64,000 bases of DNA from Rhodococcoides corynebacterioides (GTDB lineage Bacteria > Actinomycetota > Actinomycetes > Mycobacteriales > Mycobacteriaceae). The position numbers and the translations under genes are program-made. This document shows, piece by piece, positions 1 through 7,073 of the stretch. The DNA is taken from contig NZ_JABUBU010000001.1 in the NCBI RefSeq assembly GCF_019834675.1, forward strand, positions 248,001-312,000. The letters run 5' to 3'. The notes under the pieces are model-generated. The model saw only the letters and a program-made list of their open reading frames with translations. It was not told the DNA's origin and made no database searches. The number at the start of each line of letters is the position of its first letter. Position 1 is the first letter of the stretch.

Positions 1-675
1 GACCTGGCGGACCTCGCCTCGGTCCGCGAGTTCGCCGAGAACACCGGCGACGTGGACGTGCTGATCAACAACGCCGGCATCATGGCCGTCCCGTTCGGAC
101 GGACGGCCGACGGATTCGAGATGCAGTTCGGCACCAACCATCTGGGCCACTTCGCCCTCACGGGCCTGCTGCTCGATCGCGTGAAGGACCGCGTGGTCAC
201 CATGAGCAGCTTCGCCCACCAGATTCCGGGGCTGAAGCTGGACGACCTCGACTTCGAGCATCGCAAGTACAACCGCTGGGCGGCCTACGGGCAGTCCAAG
301 CTGGCCAACCTGCTGTTCACGTACGAGCTGGACCGTCGCCTGCGTGCGGCCGGATCCACCGTCACCGCCGCGGCGTCGCACCCCGGGTACTCGAAGACCG
401 AGCTGACCGGTCGGACCGAGTCCTACCAGGACTTCTTCTCGACCATCAGCGACAAGCTCTTCGCGCAGAGCGCGTACATGGGCTCGCTGCCGGCGCTCTT
501 CGCGGCCACGGACCCCTCGGTGACACCGGGTGGGTACTACGGGCCGGACGGCCTGCTCGAGGTGGCCGGCCATCCGAAGAAGGTGGGGTCCAACAAGGCG
601 TCCCGCGACGAGCGGACCGCCCGTGAGCTCTGGGAGAGGTCCGAGAAGCTCACGGGCGTGACCTACACGTTCTAG
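1..675 (+). CDS. Short-chain dehydrogenase/reductase, 5' end outside window
   Basis: NAD(P)-dependent SDR oxidoreductase of the retinol-dehydrogenase/protochlorophyllide-reductase-like group. The reading frame is open from base 1, so the N-terminal Rossmann GxxxGxG motif lies upstream of the window. Visible are the NNAG motif after a DVLI strand, a VTMSS serine strand and the catalytic YGQSK (YxxxK). The stop is TAG at 673-675 and a tandem repeat begins at the next base. It converges on the ohr gene. The substrate cannot be told from sequence; many actinobacterial paralogues exist. Confidence 0.9.
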   Translation, partial: DLADLASVREFAENTGDVDVLINNAGIMAVPFGRTADGFEMQFGTNHLGHFALTGLLLDRVKDRVVTMSSFAHQIPGLKLDDLDFEHRKYNRWAAYGQSKLANLLFTYELDRRLRAAGSTVTAAASHPGYSKTELTGRTESYQDFFSTISDKLFAQSAYMGSLPALFAATDPSVTPGGYYGPDGLLEVAGHPKKVGSNKASRDERTARELWERSEKLTGVTYTF

Positions 676-750
676 TCGTCGGTGACGGTGACCGTCGCTC
701 AGTCGTCGGTGACGGTGACCGTCGCTCAGTCGTCGGTGACGGTGACCGTC
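676..750. repeat. 27-bp tandem repeat at the 3' ends of convergent genes
   Basis: Two perfect 27-base units (676-702, 703-729) beginning TCGTCGGTGACGG, followed by a 21-base third copy (730-750). The first unit starts directly after the SDR stop codon. The third copy is the real end of ohr on the opposite strand, whose TGA (726-728) lies at the junction of units 2 and 3. Each unit contains GACGG-TGA-CCGTC, able to form a small hairpin, so the array may also act as a weak bidirectional terminator. Confidence 0.9.
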
Positions 751-1148
751 ACGTCGATGTTGCCGCGGGTGGCGTTGCTGTACGGGCACACCTCGTGCGC
801 CTTGTCGGCAAGGGCCTGCGCGGTGTCGTGGTCGAGGTTCGGCAGAGTCACCTCGAGCTCGACGGAGAGCTGGAAACCGCCCGCGTCGTTCGGGCCGATG
901 TTCACCTTGGCGCCGACGGAGGAGTCGGAGACGTCGGCCTTCTGCTGCCCGGCGACCAGGCGGAGCGCCGAGTGGAAGCAGGCCGCGTAGCCGACGGCGA
1001 AGAGCTGCTCGGGGTTGGTGCCGTTGCCGGCGCCGCCGAGCTCCTTCGGGGTGGCGAGGTCGACGTCGATGCGTCCGTCGGTGGTGCGGCCGTGGCCGTT
1101 GCGGCCGTCGCCGGTGGCCAGGGCTTCTGCGGTGTAGAGCGTCTTCAT
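726..1148 (-). CDS. ohr: Organic hydroperoxide resistance protein Ohr
   Basis: Thiol peroxidase that reduces organic hydroperoxides in the cytoplasm, member of the OsmC/Ohr fold, 140 residues (normal length). The two Ohr cysteines are visible: peroxidatic C57 in AACFHSAL and resolving C121 in VCPYSNATRGN, the signature of the Ohr rather than the OsmC subfamily. ATG at 1148 overlaps the ohrR stop by 4 bases (ATGA), so the two are translationally coupled. Its last codons (VTVTVTDD) and stop are part of the tandem repeat at 676-750. Confidence 0.95.
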   Translation of the reverse strand: MKTLYTAEALATGDGRNGHGRTTDGRIDVDLATPKELGGAGNGTNPEQLFAVGYAACFHSALRLVAGQQKADVSDSSVGAKVNIGPNDAGGFQLSVELEVTLPNLDHDTAQALADKAHEVCPYSNATRGNIDVTVTVTDD

Positions 1149-1609
1149 CGGGATTCCTCCGTCGTGTCGGGGTCGGGGTCGGGCGTGCGAAGCGACGTCG
1201 CCACGCGTCGGAGCAGGCGCACGAACTGCGCGCCCTCCTCGGCGGTGAGGCCGGACTGCCGGGCGATGCACTCGGGCACCGGCAGGGCCTGCTCGCGCAG
1301 GGCCCGTCCCGCGTCGGTGAGTTGGATGCCGACCCGACGCTCGTCGGCGCTGTCGCGTCGACGCGTGATCAGGCCGAGGCTCTCGATGCGCTTGAGCAGC
1401 GGAGACAGGGTGCCGGAGTCGAGGGCCAGGCGGTCGCCGAGCTCCCGGACCGACGCGCCGTCGTGCTCCCAGAGCGCGAGCATCACCACGTACTGCGGGT
1501 ACGTCAGCCCCATCGGCTCCAGCAGCGGCCGGTAGGCCGCCGTGGTGGCCCGCGATGCCGAGTACAGCGCGAAGCAGAGCTGCTCGTCGAGGGCGAGGAC
1601 GTCGTTCAC
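1145..1609 (-). CDS. ohrR: MarR-family organic peroxide sensor OhrR
   Basis: Redox-sensing winged-helix repressor of ohr, about 154 residues. The N-terminal ALDEQLCFALYSASRA segment carries the conserved sensor cysteine (C12 with this start), and the wHTH core runs from YPQYVVMLALWE through RRRDSADERR. The start is GTG at 1609: a TACTTT box (1621-1616) lies 6 bases upstream, 17 bases from TTGTGC (1644-1639), so the message is probably leaderless. An in-frame GTG at 1627 would add six residues but lies inside the promoter. It heads the ohrR-ohr operon and should repress it until C12 is oxidised. Confidence 0.92.
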   Translation of the reverse strand: MNDVLALDEQLCFALYSASRATTAAYRPLLEPMGLTYPQYVVMLALWEHDGASVRELGDRLALDSGTLSPLLKRIESLGLITRRRDSADERRVGIQLTDAGRALREQALPVPECIARQSGLTAEEGAQFVRLLRRVATSLRTPDPDPDTTEESR

Positions 1610-1615
1610 ACCAAC

Positions 1616-1651
1616 AAAGTAGCGCACAATTCAGTTGTGCACAACCAATTG
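1616..1651 (-). promoter_or_regulatory. ohrR-ohr promoter with candidate OhrR operator
   Basis: On the minus strand TTGTGC (1644-1639), a 17-base spacer and TACTTT (1621-1616) form a good promoter. Over it lie nested inverted repeats: GCACAA-N5-TTGTGC (1624-1640), the perfect palindrome TTGTGCACAA (1635-1644) and flanking CAATT/CAATTG. OhrR operators are typically AT-rich palindromes of CAATT/AATTG type, so autoregulation is likely; the assignment rests on position and symmetry only. Confidence 0.65.
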
Positions 1652-1670
1652 CGGGAGCCGGCCCCACCCG

Positions 1671-2465
1671 TCACATCGTGGCGCGCCGCGCGAGCACGAA
1701 GGCGTAGAGGCCGTACAGCCCGATCCCGACCCCGGCGAGGACGAGCAGGACCTGCCCGTAGGGCTGCGCACCGAGGGTCTTCACCGCGCCGTCGAGACCC
1801 GTGGACTTGGTGGGGTCCGAGGTGAAGACGGCGATGGCGACCAGCAGACCGGCCCCGGCGAGGGCGATTCCCTTCGCGGTGTACCCGGCGATACCGAGCC
1901 ACGTCACGCCGCGTCCCACGGGCCCGTCGAGGTCGTCGCGGAAGTTCGTCGAGACCCCCTTGTAGACGTGGTAGACGCCCACTCCCACGATCACGGCGGC
2001 GGCGATCAGCAGCACGCCCTTGCCCGGCGTCGACTGCATCAGGCGGGCCGTGATGCCCGCGTTCTGTTCCCCGCTCGACCGACCCGATCCGCGGGCGAAG
2101 CCGAACGCGGACCACGCGAACGCCAGGTAGACGACGGCCAGTGCCGCCGCCTTCAGGCGATCGCCGGTGTCCGATCCCGACTCGCGCTTCTTGCCGACCA
2201 CCGCCTCCGTCACGCGCCACAGCGCCAACGCCACGAAGGCGACGACGGCGACCCAGAGTGCCGCGCGCCCACCGGGTTTCGACGCGAGCTCCGCCAGCGC
2301 CCCGGACTGGTCGGCATTGCCGCCCTGCCCGAACGCGAGGCGAATGGTGATCCACCCGATCAGCAGGTGCAGGACGCCGCTGACTGCGTGACCGGCGCGC
2401 GCCGCGCGCTCGAAGGCCGTGCTGCGCTGCATGCGGGAAAGCGAGGAGGTACCCGAGGCCGTCAT
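1671..2465 (-). CDS. DUF1206 integral membrane protein
   Basis: 264-residue membrane protein with six predicted hydrophobic helices arranged as three two-helix DUF1206 repeats: HAVSGVLHLLIGW near residue 26, a second after LKAAALAVVYLAFA, and the third at WLGIAGYTAKGIALAGAG. Each repeat begins with a small-residue helix preceded by a basic or aromatic stretch, typical of the family. Function is unknown. It is transcribed away from the aromatic leader peptide and DAHP synthase, and both must share the 2466-2521 promoter region. Confidence 0.85.
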   Translation of the reverse strand: MTASGTSSLSRMQRSTAFERAARAGHAVSGVLHLLIGWITIRLAFGQGGNADQSGALAELASKPGGRAALWVAVVAFVALALWRVTEAVVGKKRESGSDTGDRLKAAALAVVYLAFAWSAFGFARGSGRSSGEQNAGITARLMQSTPGKGVLLIAAAVIVGVGVYHVYKGVSTNFRDDLDGPVGRGVTWLGIAGYTAKGIALAGAGLLVAIAVFTSDPTKSTGLDGAVKTLGAQPYGQVLLVLAGVGIGLYGLYAFVLARRATM

Positions 2466-2521
2466 TCACCGATCCTTCCACGCGCGGTGCCCGTCGACAC
2501 CCGTCGTGTACTGTCCGATCC

Positions 2522-2590
2522 GTGCAGCGAGCATATTTTTGGTTCGACAGGCCGGCCCTCGGGGGCACGGTCGGCGAACTGCTGCGCTGA
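2522..2590 (+). CDS. Aromatic leader peptide upstream of DAHP synthase
   Basis: A 22-codon ORF starting GTG (2522) and stopping TGA (2588-2590), 90 bases before the DAHP synthase start. Codons 5-8 read Tyr-Phe-Trp-Phe (TAT TTT TGG TTC, 2534-2545), all three aromatic amino acids in a row, followed by DRPALGG. TACTGT (2509-2514) lies 7 bases before the GTG, so it looks leaderless. Position, length and composition match a ribosome-sensing attenuation leader in which shortage of charged aromatic tRNAs stalls translation. Seen directly: the ORF and its codons. Inferred: the regulatory role. Confidence 0.75.
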   Translation: MQRAYFWFDRPALGGTVGELLR

Positions 2591-2626
2591 CCCCTTCCCA
2601 CCCGACGAGCCGGCTGAACCGGCTCG
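2552..2626 (+). promoter_or_regulatory. Candidate attenuator hairpins between leader peptide and aroG
   Basis: A perfect 8-bp GC stem, CGAGCCGG (2606-2613) / CCGGCTCG (2619-2626), with loop CTGAA lies 15 bases after the leader stop. Inside the leader, CCGGC-CC-TCG (2552-2561) nearly repeats the 3' arm, so it could pair with 2606-2613 instead and give two mutually exclusive structures. There is no U-tract after the stem, so termination would have to be U-independent or Rho-linked, or the effect could be on translation. Confidence 0.5.
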
Positions 2627-2680
2627 CGCTCGGCGTGTGCGACCCGGTCGTGTCCGGTCCTTCCCCCTGAGGACTCCACC

Positions 2681-3754
2681 GTGACCGTTCTGCTCGACCA
2701 GGCCCCGCGCCTGGCCGCCGTGCCCTTGCCCTCTCCCCGCGATCTGCGCCGCGCCGTTCCGCTGTCGGCGGCCGCGGCCGCCCGCGTCGACGACGCTCGG
2801 TCCGCTCTGCGGCGGACCCTGCGCGGTGACGACGACCGCCTCGCGGTCGTGGTCGGCCCGTGCTCCGTGCACGACGTCCCGGCGGCGTTCGAGTACGCCG
2901 AGCGGCTCGCCCCGCTGGCGGCGGACCTCGCGGACCACCTGCTGGTGACGATGCGCGTCTACGTCGAGAAGCCGCGCACCACGGTGGGCTGGAAGGGGCT
3001 GCTCTCCGACCCCCGGCTGGACGGCTCGCACGATCTGAACGCCGGATTGTCCACCGCCCGTGCGCTGTTCGTCGGGGTGATCGACCGAGGGCTGCCGGTG
3101 GCGACCGAGTTCCTCGACCCGATGCTCGCCCCGCACCTGGCGGACCTGGTGAGCTACGGAGCCATCGGCGCCCGTACCGCCGCGAGTCAGATCCATCGGC
3201 AGCTGGTCAGCGGACTCCCTATGCCCGTCGGCATCAAGAACGGCACCGACGGTGGCGTGCAGGTGGCCGTCGACGGCGTCCGGTCGGCCTCGGCGCCCCA
3301 CGTCCATCCGGGGGTCGACGACGACGGTCGGCTGGCCCTCGTCGCCACCGCGGGCAACGCCGACGCCCACGTGATTCTTCGCGGCGGCGCGTCCGGCCCG
3401 AACTACGACGCTGCTTCCGTCGCGGACGCGGTGGCACGTCTGGACGCGGTCGGGGCGGCGCCGCGGGTGGTCGTCGACGCCAGCCACGGCAACAGCGCGA
3501 GGGATCACCGGCGTCAGCGCGACGTCGTCACCGATCTCGCTCGGCGCATCGCGCGGGGCGACCGCGCCGTCGCGGGCGTGATGATCGAGAGCTTCCTGGT
3601 CGAGGGCCGGCAGGACCTGTCGGCCGATCCGTCGGCGATGGTGCGCGGGCAGTCGGTCACGGATGCGTGCCTCGGGTGGGAGCAGACCGAGCGCGCGATG
3701 GTGACGTTGGCGGACGCCGTCAGCGCACGCCGTGCGGGCGGAACTGCACGCTGA
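2681..3754 (+). CDS. aroG: 3-deoxy-7-phosphoheptulonate (DAHP) synthase, class I
   Basis: First enzyme of the shikimate pathway, condensing phosphoenolpyruvate and erythrose 4-phosphate. 357 residues, the usual size of the AroF/AroG/AroH class I family rather than the plant-like class II enzyme. Visible family motifs: VVVGPCSVHD (59-65 region), RVYVEKPRTTVGWKG, ATEFLDP, SQIHRQLVSGLPMPVGIKNGTDG and VDASHGNSARDH. GTG start at 2681 with GAGGA about 10 bases upstream. The preceding Y-F-W-F leader suggests control by aromatic amino-acid supply. The 3' end overlaps the convergent alkB-like gene by 35 bases. Confidence 0.93.
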   Translation: MTVLLDQAPRLAAVPLPSPRDLRRAVPLSAAAAARVDDARSALRRTLRGDDDRLAVVVGPCSVHDVPAAFEYAERLAPLAADLADHLLVTMRVYVEKPRTTVGWKGLLSDPRLDGSHDLNAGLSTARALFVGVIDRGLPVATEFLDPMLAPHLADLVSYGAIGARTAASQIHRQLVSGLPMPVGIKNGTDGGVQVAVDGVRSASAPHVHPGVDDDGRLALVATAGNADAHVILRGGASGPNYDAASVADAVARLDAVGAAPRVVVDASHGNSARDHRRQRDVVTDLARRIARGDRAVAGVMIESFLVEGRQDLSADPSAMVRGQSVTDACLGWEQTERAMVTLADAVSARRAGGTAR

Positions 3755-4349
3755 TCCGCGGGCCAATCGGTCTGGTGGACTTGGGCACGCAGTGCTCCCA
3801 CGTGCGCTGGCAGGAGCCGCCCATCACCACCAGATCACCGTGGCCCAGTGCGCACCGCCGCGACGGTCCGCCGCCGCGGGGGCGCAGCAGGAGGGACCGC
3901 GCCGCGCCGAGCGAGAGGATGGCGACCATCGTGTCCTCCGTGGCGCCGCGACCGACGTCGTCGCCGTGCCAGGCCACGCTGTCCCGGCCGTCGCGGTAGA
4001 AACACAGCCCCGCCGTGGCGAAGTCCTCGCCGAGCTCGGCGCGATAGTGCCCGTCGAGGGCCGTACGCGCGTCGCGCAGCGCCGAGTGGGGAAGACGGTC
4101 CGGATCGGGAAAGAACGAGACCAGGCGGGGCACCTCGACCACCCGGTCGTACATCGGGCGACGTTCCGTGCGCCACGGCACGTCGGCGACCAGCGCGTCG
4201 AACACCGCGTCGGACCCGCTCATCCACCCGGGGAGCAGGTCGATCCAGGCGCCGTCGCCGAGGTGCGTGCGGCGGGCACCGGACAGGGACGCGAGGCTCG
4301 GCCCCGAGTCGGCGTCGTCGAACAGCGACGCCTGCAGCGCGTACGTCAT
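3720..4349 (-). CDS. alkB: AlkB-family 2-oxoglutarate/Fe(II) dioxygenase
   Basis: Oxidative DNA/RNA demethylase-like enzyme, 209 residues, the length of stand-alone bacterial AlkB proteins. The iron triad is complete: H128-x-D130 (WHGDD) and H186 (TWEHCVPKS), with the 2-oxoglutarate-binding arginines R198 and R204 in RISVQFR. ATG at 4349 (MTYALQ) was chosen over the upstream in-frame codons because those run into the promoter region shared with the divergent GMC gene. The reading frame ends inside aroG on the opposite strand. It may repair alkylated bases; the exact substrate is not predictable. Confidence 0.88.
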   Translation of the reverse strand: MTYALQASLFDDADSGPSLASLSGARRTHLGDGAWIDLLPGWMSGSDAVFDALVADVPWRTERRPMYDRVVEVPRLVSFFPDPDRLPHSALRDARTALDGHYRAELGEDFATAGLCFYRDGRDSVAWHGDDVGRGATEDTMVAILSLGAARSLLLRPRGGGPSRRCALGHGDLVVMGGSCQRTWEHCVPKSTRPIGPRISVQFRPHGVR

Positions 4350-4437
4350 GCCCGTCAGCGTACGCCTGCCGTCGAACACGTGTTCGTATCCGTCGATTCC
4401 GGGGTCCGCGACTGCGGGGAGAGTGCACACTCGGCAC

Positions 4438-6048
4438 ATGGTCGAGACCACCCGCATCGCGGACTACGTCGTCGTCGGTGCCGGATCCGCGGGCTGCGTG
4501 CTCGCCAACCGGCTGAGCGCAGCATCGGACATCGACGTGGTGCTGCTGGAGGCGGGACCGGAGGACAAGAACAAGTTCGTCCACATCCCCGCCGGGTTCT
4601 CCAAGCTGTTCCGGTCGGAAGTGGACTGGAACTACGACACCGAACCCCAGCCCGAGCTGGCCGGCCGACGCATCTTCTGGCCGCGCGGGAAGATGCTGGG
4701 CGGCTCGTCGTCGATCAACGCGATGATGTGGGTCCGCGGGTTCGCCGCCGACTACGACGAGTGGGCCGAGGCCGCCGGGCCGGACTGGTCGTTCGAGTCG
4801 GTGGTGGAGGTGTTCCGCCGCATCGAGAACATCGAGGGTGCCACGGAGAACGACGAGGGGCGCGGTGGTCCGCTGCACGTCTCGTCGCAACGCAGTCCCC
4901 GGTCCATCACCGCCGCCTACCTCGAGGCGGCCGCCGCGCTCGGCCTGTCGACCGAGCGCGCCAATCTGCCCACGCCCAAGGGCATGACGCAGACCATGGT
5001 GAACCAGAAGCGCGGCGCGCGGTTCAGTTGCGCGGACGCCTATCTGCGGCCGGCCGCCAGCAGGCGCAACCTCGACGTGATCACCGGGGCGCACGCCACC
5101 AGGGTGGTGTTCGACGGTACCCGCGCGGTCGGCGTCGAGTACGAGCGCGAGGGACGCCGGCAGGTCGTGCGGGCGCGCCGGGAGGTCATCCTGTCCGGCG
5201 GCGCGGTCAACACCCCCCAACTGCTCATGCTCTCCGGAATCGGGGCGGCGGCGCACCTGCGCGAACACGGCATCGACGTGGTGCGGGACAGTCCCGAGGT
5301 GGGGCAGAACCTGCTCGACCACCTGGTCTCGGCCCTGGGATACGGCGTGCAGTCCGACACGCTGTTCGAGGCCGAGAAGGTGCCGCAGCTGGTGAACTAC
5401 CTGGCTCGCCGCCGCGGCATGCTCACCTCCAACGTGGCCGAGGCCTACGGCTTCGTCCGCAGCCGCGACTCGCTGGACCTGCCGGACCTGGAACTGCTGT
5501 TCGCCCCGGCGCCTTTCTTCGACGAGGGGCTCGTGCCCGCGACCGCGCACGCCGCGATCCTCGCGGCCATCCTGCTCAAGCCCGTCTCCCGCGGCACGAT
5601 CTCCCTCCGGTCCGCGCGTCCGACGGACAAGCCGGTGGTCGATCCGCGCTACCTGTCCGACCCCGACGGCATCGACCGCGCCGCCCTCACGGCGGGGCTG
5701 CACCGCTGCGCCGAGATCGCGACCACCGAGCCGCTGCGCTCGCGCCTGGGTGATCTGGTGCGGCCGGTGGTGCGGGACGGCGCGTCGATGGACGACATCG
5801 TGCACGAGTCGCTGACCACCATGTCCCACACGCTCTACCACCCCGTCGGCACGTGCCGGATGGGGTCCGACGACGCCTCCGTCGTCGACCCGCGGCTACG
5901 GGTGCGGGGAATCGAGGGACTGCGGGTCGCGGACGCGTCGGTGATGCCGTCGATCATCCGCGGTCACACTCACGCCCCGTCGGTGGTGATCGGGGAGAAA
6001 GCGTCGGAGTTCGTGCTGTCCGAGCTCGTGCCGTCGCGGTCCCGGTAG
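4438..6048 (+). CDS. GMC-family FAD oxidoreductase (choline dehydrogenase-like)
   Basis: 536-residue flavoprotein oxidising a primary alcohol or polyol. N-terminal dinucleotide fold VVVGAGSAGCVLANRLS (about residues 10-26) with an acidic strand end VVLLEAGPED, the GMC signature GKMLGGSSSINAMMWVRG, a second signature SGGAVNTPQLLMLSGIG, and the C-terminal catalytic region LYHPVGTCRMG followed by GHTHAPSVVIGEKAS. The second active-site position is His where several choline dehydrogenases have Asn. Closest in form to choline/alcohol dehydrogenases, but no betaine aldehyde dehydrogenase is adjacent, so the substrate is open. Its 3' end overlaps the AraC gene by 79 bases. Confidence 0.88.
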   Translation: MVETTRIADYVVVGAGSAGCVLANRLSAASDIDVVLLEAGPEDKNKFVHIPAGFSKLFRSEVDWNYDTEPQPELAGRRIFWPRGKMLGGSSSINAMMWVRGFAADYDEWAEAAGPDWSFESVVEVFRRIENIEGATENDEGRGGPLHVSSQRSPRSITAAYLEAAAALGLSTERANLPTPKGMTQTMVNQKRGARFSCADAYLRPAASRRNLDVITGAHATRVVFDGTRAVGVEYEREGRRQVVRARREVILSGGAVNTPQLLMLSGIGAAAHLREHGIDVVRDSPEVGQNLLDHLVSALGYGVQSDTLFEAEKVPQLVNYLARRRGMLTSNVAEAYGFVRSRDSLDLPDLELLFAPAPFFDEGLVPATAHAAILAAILLKPVSRGTISLRSARPTDKPVVDPRYLSDPDGIDRAALTAGLHRCAEIATTEPLRSRLGDLVRPVVRDGASMDDIVHESLTTMSHTLYHPVGTCRMGSDDASVVDPRLRVRGIEGLRVADASVMPSIIRGHTHAPSVVIGEKASEFVLSELVPSRSR

Positions 6049-7073
6049 GACCCGGGCGTCCGCCCCGTCCACCGCTTGAACGCGCGGCGGAACGCGCTCG
6101 GCTCGGAGAACCCGAGCCGGGCGGAGAGTTCCTCGGCGGTCTCGCCGCGTTCGAGCCCGGCGATGGCGGCGTCGCGCAGCACGTCCTCGCGGAGGCGCCC
6201 CAGTGAGGTGCCCTCCTGGCGCAGCACGCGCCGCAGATGGGGAACGCTGATCGAGAGCATCGCGGCGATGTCCGCGGTGCTCGTCGCCCGTCCCGACGCC
6301 CCGAGGGCGAGCGCGCGGCGCACCACCGCGGACGCCGACGAGCCGTAATCCCGTTCGGAATACAGCAGATTCGGCGATTCGCGGAGATAGTCCTCGAGGT
6401 CGGCCTCGTTCCGCACCAGTGGCGACGCGAGCAGCGCCTCGTCGAACTCGAGGGCGCCGACCTCGGCGTCGAACGTCACGTGCACGCCGAAGATGTCGTC
6501 GTAGGTGCGCCAGGACGGAAAGGCCGGCTCGGGGAACGGCAGGTGCACCGCGGTGGGCTTGAGGCGCCGGCCGATCAGCCACGCGGAGAAGCGATGCCAG
6601 AGGATCAGGAGGAACTCGGCCTGCAGGCGCGTGGCCGCCGCAGCCGCCTCCGGGGACAGGCTCGCCGCGATCATCGGCGTCGTCGGCACCAGTTCGAGCC
6701 GCGCCCGGCCGCCGCCGCGCAGCAGCATCAGCCCGGGAACGCCGGGGAAGACCCGCGCGACGTCCACCATGCGCTCCAGCGCCCGCCCGAGGTCCGGACT
6801 GTGGATCATGGTCAGGCAGATCACCCGAAAGGTCCCACGCCGCACCGCTTCCGCGCCGAGACCCATCAGCTCGTCGCCCGTCATCTGCCACAGGGCGCGG
6901 GTCAGCCGGGTGACCTGGTCCGCCGTGAGCCGGGCGTCGGGCCGGTCGAGCACACGCGGATCGATGTCCGCGGCGCGCAGGCACGAGGTCAGGTCCACCC
7001 CGGTCTGGTTGGCCAACAGCACGGGGATGCGGACGAACTCCACCGAGACCGTCGGTGCCGCCGGGTTCTCCAT
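5970..7073 (-). CDS. AraC-family transcriptional regulator (arabinose-binding-like N-domain)
   Basis: 367 residues. The N-terminal two thirds resemble the PF12625-type sensor domain (from VRIPVLLANQTGVDL to about residue 215, including MTGDELMGLGAEAVRRGTFRVI). The C terminus is a paired AraC helix-turn-helix with STADIAAMLSISVPHLRRVLRQEG and the signature LSARLGFSEPSAFRRAFKRWTGRTPGSYR. The start ATG (7073-7071) shares one base with the aminotransferase stop (TGATG), so the two are coupled. It may regulate the convergent GMC oxidoreductase or the aminotransferase; the ligand is unknown. Confidence 0.9.
   Translation of the reverse strand: MENPAAPTVSVEFVRIPVLLANQTGVDLTSCLRAADIDPRVLDRPDARLTADQVTRLTRALWQMTGDELMGLGAEAVRRGTFRVICLTMIHSPDLGRALERMVDVARVFPGVPGLMLLRGGGRARLELVPTTPMIAASLSPEAAAAATRLQAEFLLILWHRFSAWLIGRRLKPTAVHLPFPEPAFPSWRTYDDIFGVHVTFDAEVGALEFDEALLASPLVRNEADLEDYLRESPNLLYSERDYGSSASAVVRRALALGASGRATSTADIAAMLSISVPHLRRVLRQEGTSLGRLREDVLRDAAIAGLERGETAEELSARLGFSEPSAFRRAFKRWTGRTPGSYRDRDGTSSDSTNSDAFSPITTDGA

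Noticed and set aside
682-990. Plus-strand frame with repeated VTVTVAQSS
   Set aside because: Arises from the 27-bp repeat and then runs antisense to ohr; no start signal or domain.
3835-5841. 668-codon minus-strand frame opposite the GMC oxidoreductase
   Set aside because: Shadow frame; it runs across two real genes with recognisable active sites in other frames.
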